A DNA stretch of 64,000 nucleotides from CAG-791 sp963591995 (GCA_963591995.1 CAVAUJ010000001.1:1-64000), one strand, 5' to 3'; positions 1 to 8,809 are shown, counted from the first letter of the stretch. Numbers and translations are program-made. Notes: generated by a model from the sequence alone, not told the origin.

Positions 1-956
1 TTTCCGGCCGCCGGGATGTTCACCACGCAGATTCCGACGCACACCAGCACCAGGGCCAGCAGCGCATTCCATCCCAGCTCGGAGGCGCCTTCCCCGAGCC
101 ACCAGGCGGACAGCAGCACGCCGAAGATCGGATTGGTGAAACCGAAAATGGCAACCTTGGACACCGGATTGTATTTCAGCAGAATGCCCCAGATGGAGTA
201 GGCCACTGCCGAGATGCAGGCAAGATAGAACAGCATCAGCACTGCCGCTGCGGACACCTGCGGAATCCGCCCGCCCATGGCAAATCCAATGAGGATCATG
301 ACGAAGCCTCCCAGAATGAACTGGCAGCCGCTCAGCATCACCGGATCATCCTTCTCGGAGTAGCTTTTCATCAAACAGGAGGAAAAGGCATAGGAAAGCG
401 CACTCAGGAACAGACTCCCGTCTCCCATCAGGCTCAGATCCATGTCGATCTGTTGTCCGTTCAGGCTCACTGCGATGACGCCGGCAAATCCCAAGAGACA
501 CCCTGCCACCTTTTTCAGATTCAGTCTCTCCTGCCGGAAGATCAATGCCGACACCAGAATGACGAAAAAGGTATTGGATCCGTTGATGATGGAGGATTTC
601 ACGCCGCTGTTATGCGCCAGTCCGATATAGAAAAAGGTATATTGCAAAATCGTCTGGAACAAGGCGAGCCTGGCAATCCGGGATGCCGATCCCCGTGTGG
701 GACGCAGCACCTTCTTCTGAAGAATGCTGCCGATGGTCAGAGCCAGAGCGCCTGCCAACACGAAGCGAAGCCCCGCGAACAGAATCTGCGTCCAGGTCTC
801 CCCGGAAGGAATGCCGAAGAGGGCATAGCCCAGCTTGATGCAGGGCGACGCGCTTCCCCACAAAAAGGTGCAGATCAGGGCAAGTCCGCAAACTGCCCAG
901 GTTCTCTGTATCCAACGCTGTCTGTCTGTTGTCTGCTTCATCGTTTGCGCTGCCAT
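1..956 (-). CDS. EamA/DMT-family permease, 3' end cut by window edge
   Basis: Ten-helix drug/metabolite transporter permease, probably exporting a small metabolite; the substrate cannot be read from sequence. The frame is open from an ATG at 956 to the left edge (about 318 codons). It begins MAAQTMKQTTDRQRW, then a first helix with CTFLWGSASPCIKLGY, the usual EamA opening with a WGS motif, and the last visible residues ALVLVCVGICVVNIP look like the final helix, so only a few residues should be missing. It lies downstream of the cyclophilin terminator and has its own possible promoter. A second, fused EamA gene lies at 50846-52873. Confidence 0.85.
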   Translation of the reverse strand, partial: MAAQTMKQTTDRQRWIQRTWAVCGLALICTFLWGSASPCIKLGYALFGIPSGETWTQILFAGLRFVLAGALALTIGSILQKKVLRPTRGSASRIARLALFQTILQYTFFYIGLAHNSGVKSSIINGSNTFFVILVSALIFRQERLNLKKVAGCLLGFAGVIAVSLNGQQIDMDLSLMGDGSLFLSALSYAFSSCLMKSYSEKDDPVMLSGCQFILGGFVMILIGFAMGGRIPQVSAAAVLMLFYLACISAVAYSIWGILLKYNPVSKVAIFGFTNPIFGVLLSAWWLGEGASELGWNALLALVLVCVGICVVNIPAAG

Positions 957-1051
957 AGAATAGAATCCTCTGTAAACCTGTGTGTATCTGTCAAAAGCTG
1001 CAGGCGCAGCAGGTACGCCCGCGGAGCCCCTCCGTGCGGGTTTCCCCGACT

Positions 1052-1080
1052 ATGCTATCGTGAAAAAAGGCGGCTGACAA
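1052..1080 (-). promoter_or_regulatory. Possible promoter of the EamA gene
   Basis: On the minus strand TTGTCA (1080-1075) and TAGCAT (1057-1052) are separated by 17 nt, about 96 nt upstream of the start at 956. The leader also holds a GC-rich hairpin (CCCGC...GCGGG). Read by eye only. Confidence 0.4.
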
Positions 1081-1087
1081 GATACAC

Positions 1088-1121
1088 AAAAGCCATCAGG
1101 AGAAATCTCCTGATGGCTTTT
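1088..1121 (-). terminator. Rho-independent terminator after the opp-cyclophilin run
   Basis: Perfect 11-bp stem GCCATCAGGAG / CTCCTGATGGC with loop AAAT, flanked by AAAA and TTTT, so it could work in both directions. It sits 22 nt beyond the cyclophilin stop and separates that transcript from the EamA gene. Confidence 0.9.
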
Positions 1122-1142
1122 GCTGTGAGAGACAGCGGTGTC

Positions 1143-1628
1143 TCACTCTTCAATCGTGATGGCCGTAATTACCGGCATGCTGACCGGCTTGTTCCAGGTC
1201 TGTGCTCCATAGGTCGGAAGTGCCGCGATGGCATCCAGAACCTCGAAGCCTTCCTCCATTTCGCCAAAGGCCGCGTACCGGCCGTCCAGCCGGGCCGCAT
1301 CCTGATGGACCACAAAGAACTGTGTCCCCGCCGTATCCGGGTCATCGTCCCGCGCCATGGACAGTGCACCGCGGATGTGCCGCAGCGGATTGTCGACACC
1401 GTTCTCGGCGAATTCGCCCTTAATATGCCATTCGCTGTCCGTCATGATGTCGTTGTCCGGTGAGCCGCTCTGTATCACATAGTCCTTTACAATCCGGCAC
1501 CAGCACAGCCCGTCATAAAAGCCGCTGCGCGCCGTCTTTACAAAGTTCGCCACCGTAATCGGCGCATACTCCGGGTATAAGGTGAATACCATCCTTCCGA
1601 AGCCTTCTGTGTCAATCACACATTTCAT
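1143..1628 (-). CDS. Peptidyl-prolyl cis-trans isomerase, cyclophilin type
   Basis: Cytoplasmic cyclophilin of 161 aa catalysing proline isomerisation in protein folding. The single cyclophilin domain fills the protein: YPEYAPITVANFV near the N-terminus, then RGALSMARDDDPDTAGTQFF, which holds the conserved Met-Ala and the Gln-Phe-Phe active-site segment, and LDGRYAAFGEMEEGFEVLD. The ATG at 1628 is chosen over an upstream in-frame ATG because it starts the domain (MKCVIDTEGFG), follows AGGGAAACAG, and lies 13 nt after the oppA stop. No signal peptide is seen. Sitting last in the opp operon, it may simply be co-transcribed. Confidence 0.93.
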   Translation of the reverse strand: MKCVIDTEGFGRMVFTLYPEYAPITVANFVKTARSGFYDGLCWCRIVKDYVIQSGSPDNDIMTDSEWHIKGEFAENGVDNPLRHIRGALSMARDDDPDTAGTQFFVVHQDAARLDGRYAAFGEMEEGFEVLDAIAALPTYGAQTWNKPVSMPVITAITIEE

Positions 1629-1641
1629 TCTGTTTCCCTGC

Positions 1642-3336
1642 TCATGAAACCTTCGCATTCCGGAAGTACAGCATGCCGGACGCATTCATGTAGTAGCCGC
1701 TCACATTATCATGCATCAGATAATTGTTGCTCTTGTAGTACAGCGGGAGTACCGCATAATCGTTCGATACAATCGCATCGGCCTCCATCGTGAGCTCTGC
1801 AGCCTTCGCGGGATCGCTCTCCGCCATGACCTGCTCCACCAGAGCATCGTACTCCGCATTGGAATAGAACACCGTGTTGGTGGAATCGTCTGTCTTGCAC
1901 AGGGGCAGGAAGCTCATGGGATTCAGATAATCGGCGCTCCATCCCATCGCAGCCACCATGTAATTGCCCTGCTGAACATCATCATAGAAAATCGACCACT
2001 CTGCAGAGGATACCTCGACATCAATGTTCAGGTTGTTCTTGAACATCTCTGCCATGGCCTCCACGACCTTCTTCACGGTGTCGTTCTCATAGTAGCTCAG
2101 CTGCAGCGTAGGGAAGCCCTCGCCGTTCGGATAGCCGGCCTCTGCCAATGCCGCCTGCGCGCCCTCAACATCTGCGGTTGCGCTCAGCCCGTAGGTGCCG
2201 CGGTCGGCCGTGATGTCCTTGCCGTCCACAACGTACCCGGGTGCCAGGAAGCTGTAGGCAGGCTCTGCCTCAACCTGTACGACATTGTCGATGATGGACT
2301 GACGGTCGATGGCAAGGCACAGTGCCTTGCGCACCAGGGCGTTGTCCAGAGGTGCCGCGCTGCAGTTGATGTCATAGAAAACGGTTCCGTAGCTGACGCT
2401 GGTCTGTACGCCGGCGTTGTCCGCCTTCAGTCTTGCATAGTCGGAGGAGGGAACGCAGTCAACACCGTCCACCTCACCGGATTCATAGGCGGTCAATGCC
2501 GTTGCCTGATCGAGCACATAGCGATAGGTGATCTTTTCCAGTGTCACGTTGTCGGCATCCCAGTAGTTCTCGTTCTTCTCCAGAATGACATTTTCGTTCA
2601 TGCTCATTCCGGTAACCTTGAAGGGTCCGTTGCTGATGTAGGTATCCGCCTGGGTCGCCCACTTGTCGCCGTTGGCCTCCACCGTAGCCTTCTGGACCGG
2701 ATCGAAAACCCACATGCTCAGCACATCAATGAAATAGGACGTGGGCTGCTTGAGGGTGATCACCAGTGTCTGCGCATCCTCTGCCTTTACGCCCAGCTCA
2801 TCTGCCGTAGCGGTGCCGTCATAGTACTCCTGTCCGTTGGCGATGTAATCCGTTGCCATGCTGACGTACTGGGAGGCCGTCTCCGGCGTCAGAACACGCT
2901 GAATGGAATAAACGTAATCCTCTGCCGTCAGATCCGAGCCGTCGCTCCACTTCAGGCCGTCGCGAAGATGGAAGGTATAGGTCAGGCCGTCGTCGCTGAT
3001 CTCCCAGGACTCGGCGTCTCCTCCTACCACCGAACCTTCTGCATCGTAGGTTACCAGTCCCTCGAAGCAGTTCGTCAGCACATACTGTGCAAACGAGTTG
3101 TTCGTAACACCCGGATCCAGTCCGTCCGGAATGTTGCTGAGCACAAAGGTCAATTCCTGTGCGGCATCACCGGTGCTCTCCTGCGCTGACGCATCCGCTG
3201 CCTCGGCAGTGTCCGCAGCAGCATCGGAGGTCGTCGTAACATCCGAGATGTTCTGGGGCTCACTGCTGCCGCAGCCGGCCAGCAATGAAACCACCAGCGC
3301 GCCGACCATTGCGGCGCTGAGTGCCTTCTTCTTCAT
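1642..3336 (-). CDS. oppA: Oligopeptide ABC transporter substrate-binding lipoprotein OppA
   Basis: Extracytoplasmic peptide-binding lipoprotein (564 aa, usual length for SBP family 5) of the Opp importer. The N-terminus is a lipoprotein signal peptide with lipobox LLAGC and Cys22 as the predicted lipidated residue, followed by an acidic, Ala/Asp/Thr-rich linker to about residue 60. The family signature is clear: YTFHLRDGLKWSDGSDLTAEDYVYSIQR, then SNGPFKV and the ALCLAIDRQSI segment. It is encoded after oppF, with about 240 nt between them, an arrangement that often gives the binding protein a separate or stronger transcript. Peptide preference cannot be inferred. Confidence 0.95.
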   Translation of the reverse strand: MKKKALSAAMVGALVVSLLAGCGSSEPQNISDVTTTSDAAADTAEAADASAQESTGDAAQELTFVLSNIPDGLDPGVTNNSFAQYVLTNCFEGLVTYDAEGSVVGGDAESWEISDDGLTYTFHLRDGLKWSDGSDLTAEDYVYSIQRVLTPETASQYVSMATDYIANGQEYYDGTATADELGVKAEDAQTLVITLKQPTSYFIDVLSMWVFDPVQKATVEANGDKWATQADTYISNGPFKVTGMSMNENVILEKNENYWDADNVTLEKITYRYVLDQATALTAYESGEVDGVDCVPSSDYARLKADNAGVQTSVSYGTVFYDINCSAAPLDNALVRKALCLAIDRQSIIDNVVQVEAEPAYSFLAPGYVVDGKDITADRGTYGLSATADVEGAQAALAEAGYPNGEGFPTLQLSYYENDTVKKVVEAMAEMFKNNLNIDVEVSSAEWSIFYDDVQQGNYMVAAMGWSADYLNPMSFLPLCKTDDSTNTVFYSNAEYDALVEQVMAESDPAKAAELTMEADAIVSNDYAVLPLYYKSNNYLMHDNVSGYYMNASGMLYFRNAKVS

Positions 3337-3575
3337 AAACTCTCCTCTCCTGAAACATGTCCGGGGTTCAGGGCCCCCGTCCGTACCTGATTGCCCAACT
3401 GCTGCAATCCTTACTGTATCTGTTTCACACCCGGTCCGAATCCGCCGTGCCCGAAAGACACGGTCTCTGTCCTTCCCGCGTTTCCGGAATTCCGACAGGA
3501 TGAAAAACTCTCCTCAAAAAGCTGCCGGTTCATACGGTACTCTCGTTCACCGCGAACCCTCTGCCTCTTTCCGCA

Positions 3576-4541
3576 TCATCCCTCACGGTACAGATGACAC
3601 GCCACCAAATGTCCCGGCGCCGCCTCGCGCAATGCGGGCGTCTCCTCTTTGCAGACCGCCTTCGCATACGGACAGCGCGTACAGAAGCGGCAGCCCGGTC
3701 CCGGATTGACGGGACTCGGCAAATCTCCCTCTATGCCGGGATTGTCCTGCGCGCGGGCCAGCTCGGGGTCCGCAATCGGAATGCAGCTCAGCAGTCCCTT
3801 CGTGTAGGGATGCAGCGGCTTTTCGTAAATCTCCTCCGCCTCACAGGTCTCTACCAGCTGTCCCAGATACATGACACCCACATCGTCCGAGACGTAGCGC
3901 ACCATGGAAAGATCATGTGCTATGAAGAGGTAGGAGGTTCCCTCTGCCTGCTGGTAATCCCGCAGCAGGTTTACCACCTGTGCCTGAATGGAGACATCCA
4001 ATGCCGATATCGGCTCGTCACAGATCACCAGCTCCGGATTCAGGATCAAAGCCCGCGCAATGCCGACGCGCTGACGCTGTCCGCCGGAAAATTCATGTGC
4101 ATACCTGCCCGCATGCTCTGCCGTCAGCCCGACACGCTCCAGCATGGCATAAATTCTCTCGTCTGCCTCCTTGCGGCTCCGGCAGACATTATGCGCCTTC
4201 AAGGGCTCCGCGATGATGTCCCGCACCGTCATGCGGGCATTCAGGGACGCGTAGGGATCCTGAAAGATCATCTGCATCTTGCGGCGAAGCGGCTGAAGCT
4301 GTCGCTGCTTCATATGTGCGATGTCCTCCCCGTCCAGAAGGATCCTGCCGGCACTCGGCTCATAAATCCGAATGATGGTTCTGGCGCAGCTGCTCTTGCC
4401 GCAGCCCGATTCCCCCACAAGCCCAAACGTACGGCCCCGGCGCAGCGCAAAGCTCACATCATCCACGGCATGAACCTTTGCCTTCGGGCCTGCATCGAAA
4501 AATTTCGTCAGGTGCTCCACCTGTAAGATCGGCTCTTCCAT
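3576..4541 (-). CDS. oppF: Oligopeptide ABC transporter ATPase OppF
   Basis: Cytoplasmic ATPase (321 aa), one of two nucleotide-binding subunits of the Opp importer. Walker A GESGCGKS is at residues 43-50, the signature is SGGQRQRVGIARAL, Walker B is LVICDEPISALD, and the C-terminal Opp extension carries four cysteines in CRFCTRCPYAKAVC; OppD/OppF-type ATPases are known to place an Fe-S site there. The start MEEPILQVEHL at 4541 is chosen because it overlaps the oppD stop (TGATG), which points to translational coupling; the longer upstream reading is out of register with the family. Confidence 0.95.
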   Translation of the reverse strand: MEEPILQVEHLTKFFDAGPKAKVHAVDDVSFALRRGRTFGLVGESGCGKSSCARTIIRIYEPSAGRILLDGEDIAHMKQRQLQPLRRKMQMIFQDPYASLNARMTVRDIIAEPLKAHNVCRSRKEADERIYAMLERVGLTAEHAGRYAHEFSGGQRQRVGIARALILNPELVICDEPISALDVSIQAQVVNLLRDYQQAEGTSYLFIAHDLSMVRYVSDDVGVMYLGQLVETCEAEEIYEKPLHPYTKGLLSCIPIADPELARAQDNPGIEGDLPSPVNPGPGCRFCTRCPYAKAVCKEETPALREAAPGHLVACHLYREG

Positions 4542-5575
4542 CACGCAATCCCTTCCTGTGCTCTTGTAAGTCTCTGCCGCATCGGGTTCTCCTCCGAGGG
4601 AGCATCCGGCTGCAGCAGCCAGCAGCGTGCACAGCGATTCCCGATTTCCACGAACGGCGGACATGCATCGGCGCAGATATTACGTGCATACGGGCACCGG
4701 CTGGCAAAAGGGCACCCCTTCGGCGGTCTTGTCATATCCGGAGGACTCCCGGGAATGGACTGCAGCCGTTCGGTTTTGTCCTTATGCAAGCCCGGAATCG
4801 AGGCCAGAAGCCCCATCGTGTAGGGGTGCAGCGGATTGGCGAACAGATCCCGGATGTCCGCCTGCTCCATCACGAGACCGCCGTACATAACCACCACCCG
4901 GTCGCACAGCTCTGCCACAACGCCGAGATCATGCGTGATGAACATGATGCTGGTGCCGTACTCCCGCTGAAGGCTGCGCATCTGCTTCAGAATCTGATGC
5001 TGAATGGTAACATCCAGTGCCGTGGTCGGCTCATCCGCGATCAGAAGGTCCGGATGATTGGCCAGGGCCATGGCGATCATGACACGCTGCCGCATGCCGC
5101 CGCTGAATTCGTGGGGGAAAGACTTCAGCCGCTTTTCCGGCTCCGGAATGCGTACGTCCTTGAACAGCTGCAGTGTTCTGGCCTGCAGCTCCTCGGCCTT
5201 CCATTCCGGATGATGGATGTGCATCATCTCCGAGACCTGCCTGCCCACCGGAATCAGCGGATTCAGGCTGGACATCGGATCCTGAAAAACCATGGCTATT
5301 TTCGAGCCGCGTATTTCCCGCAGCTTCTTCATGCTGATCTTCGCAAGATCCGTTCCCTCGAACATCACGCGGCCGCTCTTAATGCGGGCCGTATCTGCGA
5401 GCAGCCGCAGCAAGGACATGGAGGTCACGCTCTTGCCGCTCCCGGATTCTCCCACAATGCCGAGGATCTCGCCCTTGTGCACCGTAAAGCTGACGCCGCG
5501 GACCGCCTCGACCTCTCCGGCAGATGTGAAAAAGGATGTTTTGAGATCCTCCACCTGCAAAATGACTTCACTCAT
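4541..5575 (-). CDS. oppD: Oligopeptide ABC transporter ATPase OppD
   Basis: Second ATPase of the Opp importer (344 aa). Walker A GESGSGKS at residues 42-49, signature SGGMRQRVMIAMAL, Walker B LLIADEPTTALD, and a C-terminal cysteine group CPFASRCPYARNIC as in OppF. The ATG at 5575 follows an A/G-rich spacer of about 58 nt after oppC, and the stop overlaps the oppF start. It pairs with OppF below the OppB/OppC membrane pore to drive peptide uptake. Confidence 0.95.
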   Translation of the reverse strand: MSEVILQVEDLKTSFFTSAGEVEAVRGVSFTVHKGEILGIVGESGSGKSVTSMSLLRLLADTARIKSGRVMFEGTDLAKISMKKLREIRGSKIAMVFQDPMSSLNPLIPVGRQVSEMMHIHHPEWKAEELQARTLQLFKDVRIPEPEKRLKSFPHEFSGGMRQRVMIAMALANHPDLLIADEPTTALDVTIQHQILKQMRSLQREYGTSIMFITHDLGVVAELCDRVVVMYGGLVMEQADIRDLFANPLHPYTMGLLASIPGLHKDKTERLQSIPGSPPDMTRPPKGCPFASRCPYARNICADACPPFVEIGNRCARCWLLQPDAPSEENPMRQRLTRAQEGIA

Positions 5576-5582
5576 CTGGGTT

Positions 5583-5640
5583 TACCCCTTAATTTCTTCC
5601 TGTTTCTTTTCTTCTTATTTCTTCTTAATTTCTTTATTTC
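5583..5640 (-). repeat. A/G-rich degenerate repeat at the oppC/oppD junction
   Basis: On the minus strand the oppC end AAGAAATAA is followed by imperfect copies of GAAGAAATAA / AGAAATTAAG up to the oppD leader. The units copy the last lysine codons and stop of oppC. The repeat is degenerate and its limits are approximate. Confidence 0.55.
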
Positions 5641-6791
5641 TTCAATTTCGGATCCAGCGCATCGCGCAGACCGTCGCCCACAAAGTTAAATGCGAACATG
5701 ATCGCACAGATCATCAATGCCGGGATCAGCAGCTCGTGCGGACTCGTCCGCAGATTCGCCGAAGCATCGTTGCACATGGTCCCGAGGCTGGCAAGAGGCG
5801 GCTGCAGACCGATTCCCAGATAACCCAGAAACGCCTCCATGAAAATAGCGGAGGGAATCAGCATGGTCATCGTCACCAGAATGGATCCCAGGGCATTCGG
5901 AATCAGGTGCTCCAGAAGGATGGACCGTGAGGAGGATCCGATGGTCCTCGCCGCCAGGACGAATTCCTGCTGCTTGAGGCTCAGGATCTGTCCCCGAACC
6001 ACCCGGGCCATATCCACCCAGTACACGCTGCCGAGCGCCACCACAATGCTCTGCAGACCCGAGCCCAGAACCTGCATGATCAGGATGACATACAGCGTGA
6101 GCGGGATCGTCGAAATGATGTCGACCACGCGCATCATTACCATATCCGCGTTGCCGCCGATGTAGCCCGAAATGCCGCCGTAGAGTATGCCGATGATCAT
6201 GTTCACGATCGTTGCCATCAGCGCGACCATCAGCGAGATGCGTGTCCCGTACATCAGTCTTGTCAGAATATCGCGTCCCAGGGAGTCTGTCCCCAGAAGA
6301 TAGGAAGTATTCCAGATGATTCTGGAGGGATAGATGTTGCCGGTGCTCTCATCCGCCATAACGTACCGCGAACCGCCGTAGTACAGCGCAACCTCGGTGC
6401 CGTCCGCGTCAAAGATGGTCATCGACTTCTCACTCTCTTCCCGCACGCGGCCAAGCTGTCCGCCCAGCTTGCCGTCCGCATCAACGCTCACCACCTTCAG
6501 CGCCGTCGTGATGTACATATAGCCCCCGCCGGGTGCTTCATACACCTTCATGACCGGGGGTACATTCACGACCTCCAGATTCTGCTGTGCGTAATCATAA
6601 GCGGTGAAAAAGGGGCCCACCAGAGCGAACAGCGCCAGAAAAACGATCAGGACAAAGCCTGCAATTGCCGTTGGCTTATGACGAAACCGGAACCAGACGT
6701 CTCCGGCAAAGGTTCTGCTCTTGGACCAGATCTTCTCTCGATCGCTGCTGTCTGACACCAGAGGTGCCCATTTGTTCTGCTGTGCTTCCAT
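5634..6791 (-). CDS. oppC: Oligopeptide ABC transporter permease OppC
   Basis: Inner-membrane permease (385 aa) of the Opp importer. An N-terminal OppC_N segment with the first helix (AGFVLIVFLALFALVGPFF) is followed by an external insertion of roughly 100 residues before the core permease domain, which starts near GTDSLGRDILTRLMYGTRISL. The ATPase-contact loop is present as EFVLAARTIGSSSRSILLEHLIPN. The ATG at 6791 is chosen for MEAQQNKWAPL and its AAGGGAGTGG ribosome binding site; upstream in-frame codons are not family-like. The binding site lies in a duplicated 14-nt unit (listed separately). Confidence 0.93.
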   Translation of the reverse strand: MEAQQNKWAPLVSDSSDREKIWSKSRTFAGDVWFRFRHKPTAIAGFVLIVFLALFALVGPFFTAYDYAQQNLEVVNVPPVMKVYEAPGGGYMYITTALKVVSVDADGKLGGQLGRVREESEKSMTIFDADGTEVALYYGGSRYVMADESTGNIYPSRIIWNTSYLLGTDSLGRDILTRLMYGTRISLMVALMATIVNMIIGILYGGISGYIGGNADMVMMRVVDIISTIPLTLYVILIMQVLGSGLQSIVVALGSVYWVDMARVVRGQILSLKQQEFVLAARTIGSSSRSILLEHLIPNALGSILVTMTMLIPSAIFMEAFLGYLGIGLQPPLASLGTMCNDASANLRTSPHELLIPALMICAIMFAFNFVGDGLRDALDPKLKK

Positions 6792-6819
6792 ATATATCCA
6801 CTCCCTTATATCCACTCCC
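6792..6819 (-). repeat. Two 14-nt direct repeats carrying the oppC Shine-Dalgarno
   Basis: Minus-strand unit GGGAGTGGATATAA at 6819-6806 is repeated as GGGAGTGGATATAT at 6805-6792, one mismatch, ending at the oppC ATG. Each copy contains GGGAGTGG, so the ribosome binding site is doubled. Confidence 0.8.
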
Positions 6820-6915
6820 GCACCCGGAATCAAAATGCGGTACGGTTCGGCATCTGCACATCGCATCCTGCATCGGCCGCCCGCGGACGAATCCATGACC
6901 GAAACAGACGGCCGA

Positions 6916-7833
6916 TTATTCGAACTTGATGCGCGGATCGATCAGGCAGTAAAAAATATCGACCAGCAGGACCATTGCCATCAGGAAGGCGGCAAAGAAA
7001 ATCGTCACGCCCATAATGGTTGTGTAATCACGCTGCGTCACACTGTTCACAAAGTAATAACCGATTCCCGGTATGGCGAAAATTTTCTCAATGACAAAGC
7101 TGCCGGTCAGCAGCCCCGCCACCGTAGGGCCCAGCACCGTGACAACCGGAATCAGCGCATTCCGCAGGGCATGCCTGGTTACAACCGCGAATTCCGTCAG
7201 TCCCTTTGCCCTTGCGGTGCGGATATAGTCCTGTCCCATGACCTCCAGAAGGCTTGACCGCATCAGTCGGGCAAGATAGCTGACCGAGTAACCGCCCATG
7301 GCGATCATCGGCAGAATGTAGCTCTTCCAGCTGTCCAGGCCAAAGGTCGGCAGGACATTGAGCTTGAACGCAAAGATGTAAATCAGAACGGAGGCAATGA
7401 CAAAGGACGGGATCGTAACGCCGATGGTCGCCAGGGCCATCAGCAGCATATCCTGCCAGTGATTGTTCTTCAGCGCCGCTACGATTCCCATCGGGATCGA
7501 CGTCACCAGCACGAAGATGAGCGTGACGAGCCCCAGCTTTGCGGAAACCGGTGCCCCGGTTGTGATGAAGTCATTGACGGTTTTGCCGGTATATTTGTAG
7601 GACGGTCCCAGATCACCGTGCAGCAGATTTTTCAGATAATTGAGGAACTGCACCGGCATCGGCTGATCCAGCCCGTATTTGGCCTCCATGGCGGCCGTAA
7701 CCTCTTCCGGCACGCCCTTCGTATTGGTGAAGGGGCCGCCCGGAATGGCATGCATCAGGCAAAAGGTCAGCAATATGATCATGAACATCGCAACCAACAT
7801 CATTCCGATACGCTTCAGTATGAATTTCAGCAC
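6916..7833 (-). CDS. oppB: Oligopeptide ABC transporter permease OppB
   Basis: Inner-membrane permease (305 aa), partner of OppC. The N-terminus FILKRIGMMLVAMFMIILLTFCLMHAIPGGPF is typical of OppB, with PGxPF after helix 1, and the coupling loop reads DYIRTARAKGLTEFAVVTRHALRNALIP. A GTG start at 7833 is chosen: AGAGGA lies 5 nt upstream and the protein then has the family length, whereas the frame extends upstream through the terminator-like leader hairpin, which is unlikely to be coding. First gene of the operon. Confidence 0.92.
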   Translation of the reverse strand: MLKFILKRIGMMLVAMFMIILLTFCLMHAIPGGPFTNTKGVPEEVTAAMEAKYGLDQPMPVQFLNYLKNLLHGDLGPSYKYTGKTVNDFITTGAPVSAKLGLVTLIFVLVTSIPMGIVAALKNNHWQDMLLMALATIGVTIPSFVIASVLIYIFAFKLNVLPTFGLDSWKSYILPMIAMGGYSVSYLARLMRSSLLEVMGQDYIRTARAKGLTEFAVVTRHALRNALIPVVTVLGPTVAGLLTGSFVIEKIFAIPGIGYYFVNSVTQRDYTTIMGVTIFFAAFLMAMVLLVDIFYCLIDPRIKFE

Positions 7834-7884
7834 GCTCTTCCTCTTTCCGCAGACAGACGATTTCCGGATTTTCACGAAATAAAT

Positions 7885-7914
7885 AAAAAAATCCCGGAAG
7901 AAGCGCCTTTCCGG
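7885..7914 (-). promoter_or_regulatory. Terminator-like hairpin in the opp leader (possible attenuator)
   Basis: Between the opp promoter and oppB the minus strand forms CCGGAA / TTCCGG around a 9-nt loop, followed by GA and seven T. It looks like a rho-independent terminator inside the 5' leader. A later CCGGAAAT in the leader could compete for pairing. No known riboswitch or T-box motif is seen. Confidence 0.55.
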
Positions 7915-7964
7915 CAATTCTCCGCAGGACTTCGTTGCCTTGCTCTGAAAACGATTTACCAGCA

Positions 7965-7993
7965 ATTATGCACGGAATCACAACGACTGTAAA
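7965..7993 (-). promoter_or_regulatory. Promoter of the opp operon
   Basis: Minus-strand TTTACA (7993-7988), 17-nt spacer, CATAAT (7970-7965), each 5 of 6 to consensus. Predicted start near 7957, giving a leader of about 125 nt to the oppB GTG. Confidence 0.8.
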
Positions 7994-8084
7994 GTGTTTG
8001 CATCCATTCCTGTAAAATTCACAGACACAGACGGTCGCCGCTGCATGACATTCCCGGCGGGATATGCTATGCTTAGCCGTAGTA

Positions 8085-8097
8085 GACCAGTTTGGTC
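8085..8097. promoter_or_regulatory. Candidate TetR operator
   Basis: Perfect inverted repeat GACCA-GTT-TGGTC, 30 nt upstream of the TetR start, in the intergenic region shared with the opp promoter. The length and spacing resemble TetR/AcrR autoregulatory operators. Confidence 0.55.
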
Positions 8098-8126
8098 AAT
8101 GTCGTCAGAATCCATCCGTAAATGCC

Positions 8127-8738
8127 ATGAATGAAAAATTTTTCGATCTGAAAAAAGAGAAGCAGGACCGTATGATCAACGCAGGGCTTCGGGTTTTTGC
8201 CCTGAACGGTTACCACCATGCCAGCACCGATGATATTGTGCGGGAGGCGAAGATCAGCAAGGGGCTGCTCTTCCACTATTTCGGCAGCAAGGCCGGGTAT
8301 TACGGCTTCCTCTACGGATACATCTCCCGCTATGTCATTCTGGAGCTGCGCGGTGCCATCCGTCTGCAGGGACCGGAGTCCCGGATGGCATTCTGGGAGC
8401 TGCAGCGGCAGCTGATGGAGACGGAGGGCCGCCTTATGGAGCAATATCCGGCCGTCTTTCTCTTTCTGGAATCCATTAAGATGGAGGATGACATGGAGGG
8501 CCTGACGGCTCTGGAGGAGCTCGATACGACCGTACCGGATGTGTACGACTCGCTCCTTGCGCAGGCGGATCTCTCTTCCTGCCCAAGACTCCGGGATCCC
8601 GCACAGCTCCAGGACCTTCTCCACTATGTGAAGATCGGGCTCATGCGCGAGCTCCTCTACGACAGGACGACGCCGATCAGCGTGTACAACCAGCGCCTGC
8701 AGCACCATCTGGATACGCTCCGCGAGCTGTCAGTCTAA
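8127..8738 (+). CDS. TetR/AcrR-family transcriptional regulator
   Basis: Dimeric ligand-responsive regulator of 203 aa. The N-terminal TetR helix-turn-helix is clear: RMINAGLRVFALNGYHHASTDDIVREAKISKGLLFHYFGSKAG, about residues 15-57. The C-terminal ligand domain has no recognisable specificity. The ATG at 8127 (MNEKFFDLKKEKQDR) is preferred over an upstream ATG because it matches the family N-terminus and leaves the palindrome at 8085-8097 outside the coding region. Divergent from the opp operon, so it may regulate itself and possibly opp; that is inference from position. Confidence 0.9.
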   Translation: MNEKFFDLKKEKQDRMINAGLRVFALNGYHHASTDDIVREAKISKGLLFHYFGSKAGYYGFLYGYISRYVILELRGAIRLQGPESRMAFWELQRQLMETEGRLMEQYPAVFLFLESIKMEDDMEGLTALEELDTTVPDVYDSLLAQADLSSCPRLRDPAQLQDLLHYVKIGLMRELLYDRTTPISVYNQRLQHHLDTLRELSV

Positions 8739-8787
8739 GGAAACGCTGATTAAATCCGCATATCCCCGGTACATCGTTTGCAAAATA

Positions 8788-8809
8788 GCCGGTACAAGCC
8801 CGGCCTTTT
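8788..8809 (+). terminator. Weak terminator after the TetR gene
   Basis: GCCGG / CCGGC stem with a 7-nt loop, then CTTTTC, between the convergent TetR and MocR genes. The stem is only 5 bp. Confidence 0.45.

Noticed and set aside
610..915. 101-codon minus-strand frame at the left end
   Set aside because: Out of frame with the EamA gene, whose helices and WGS motif are in another frame.
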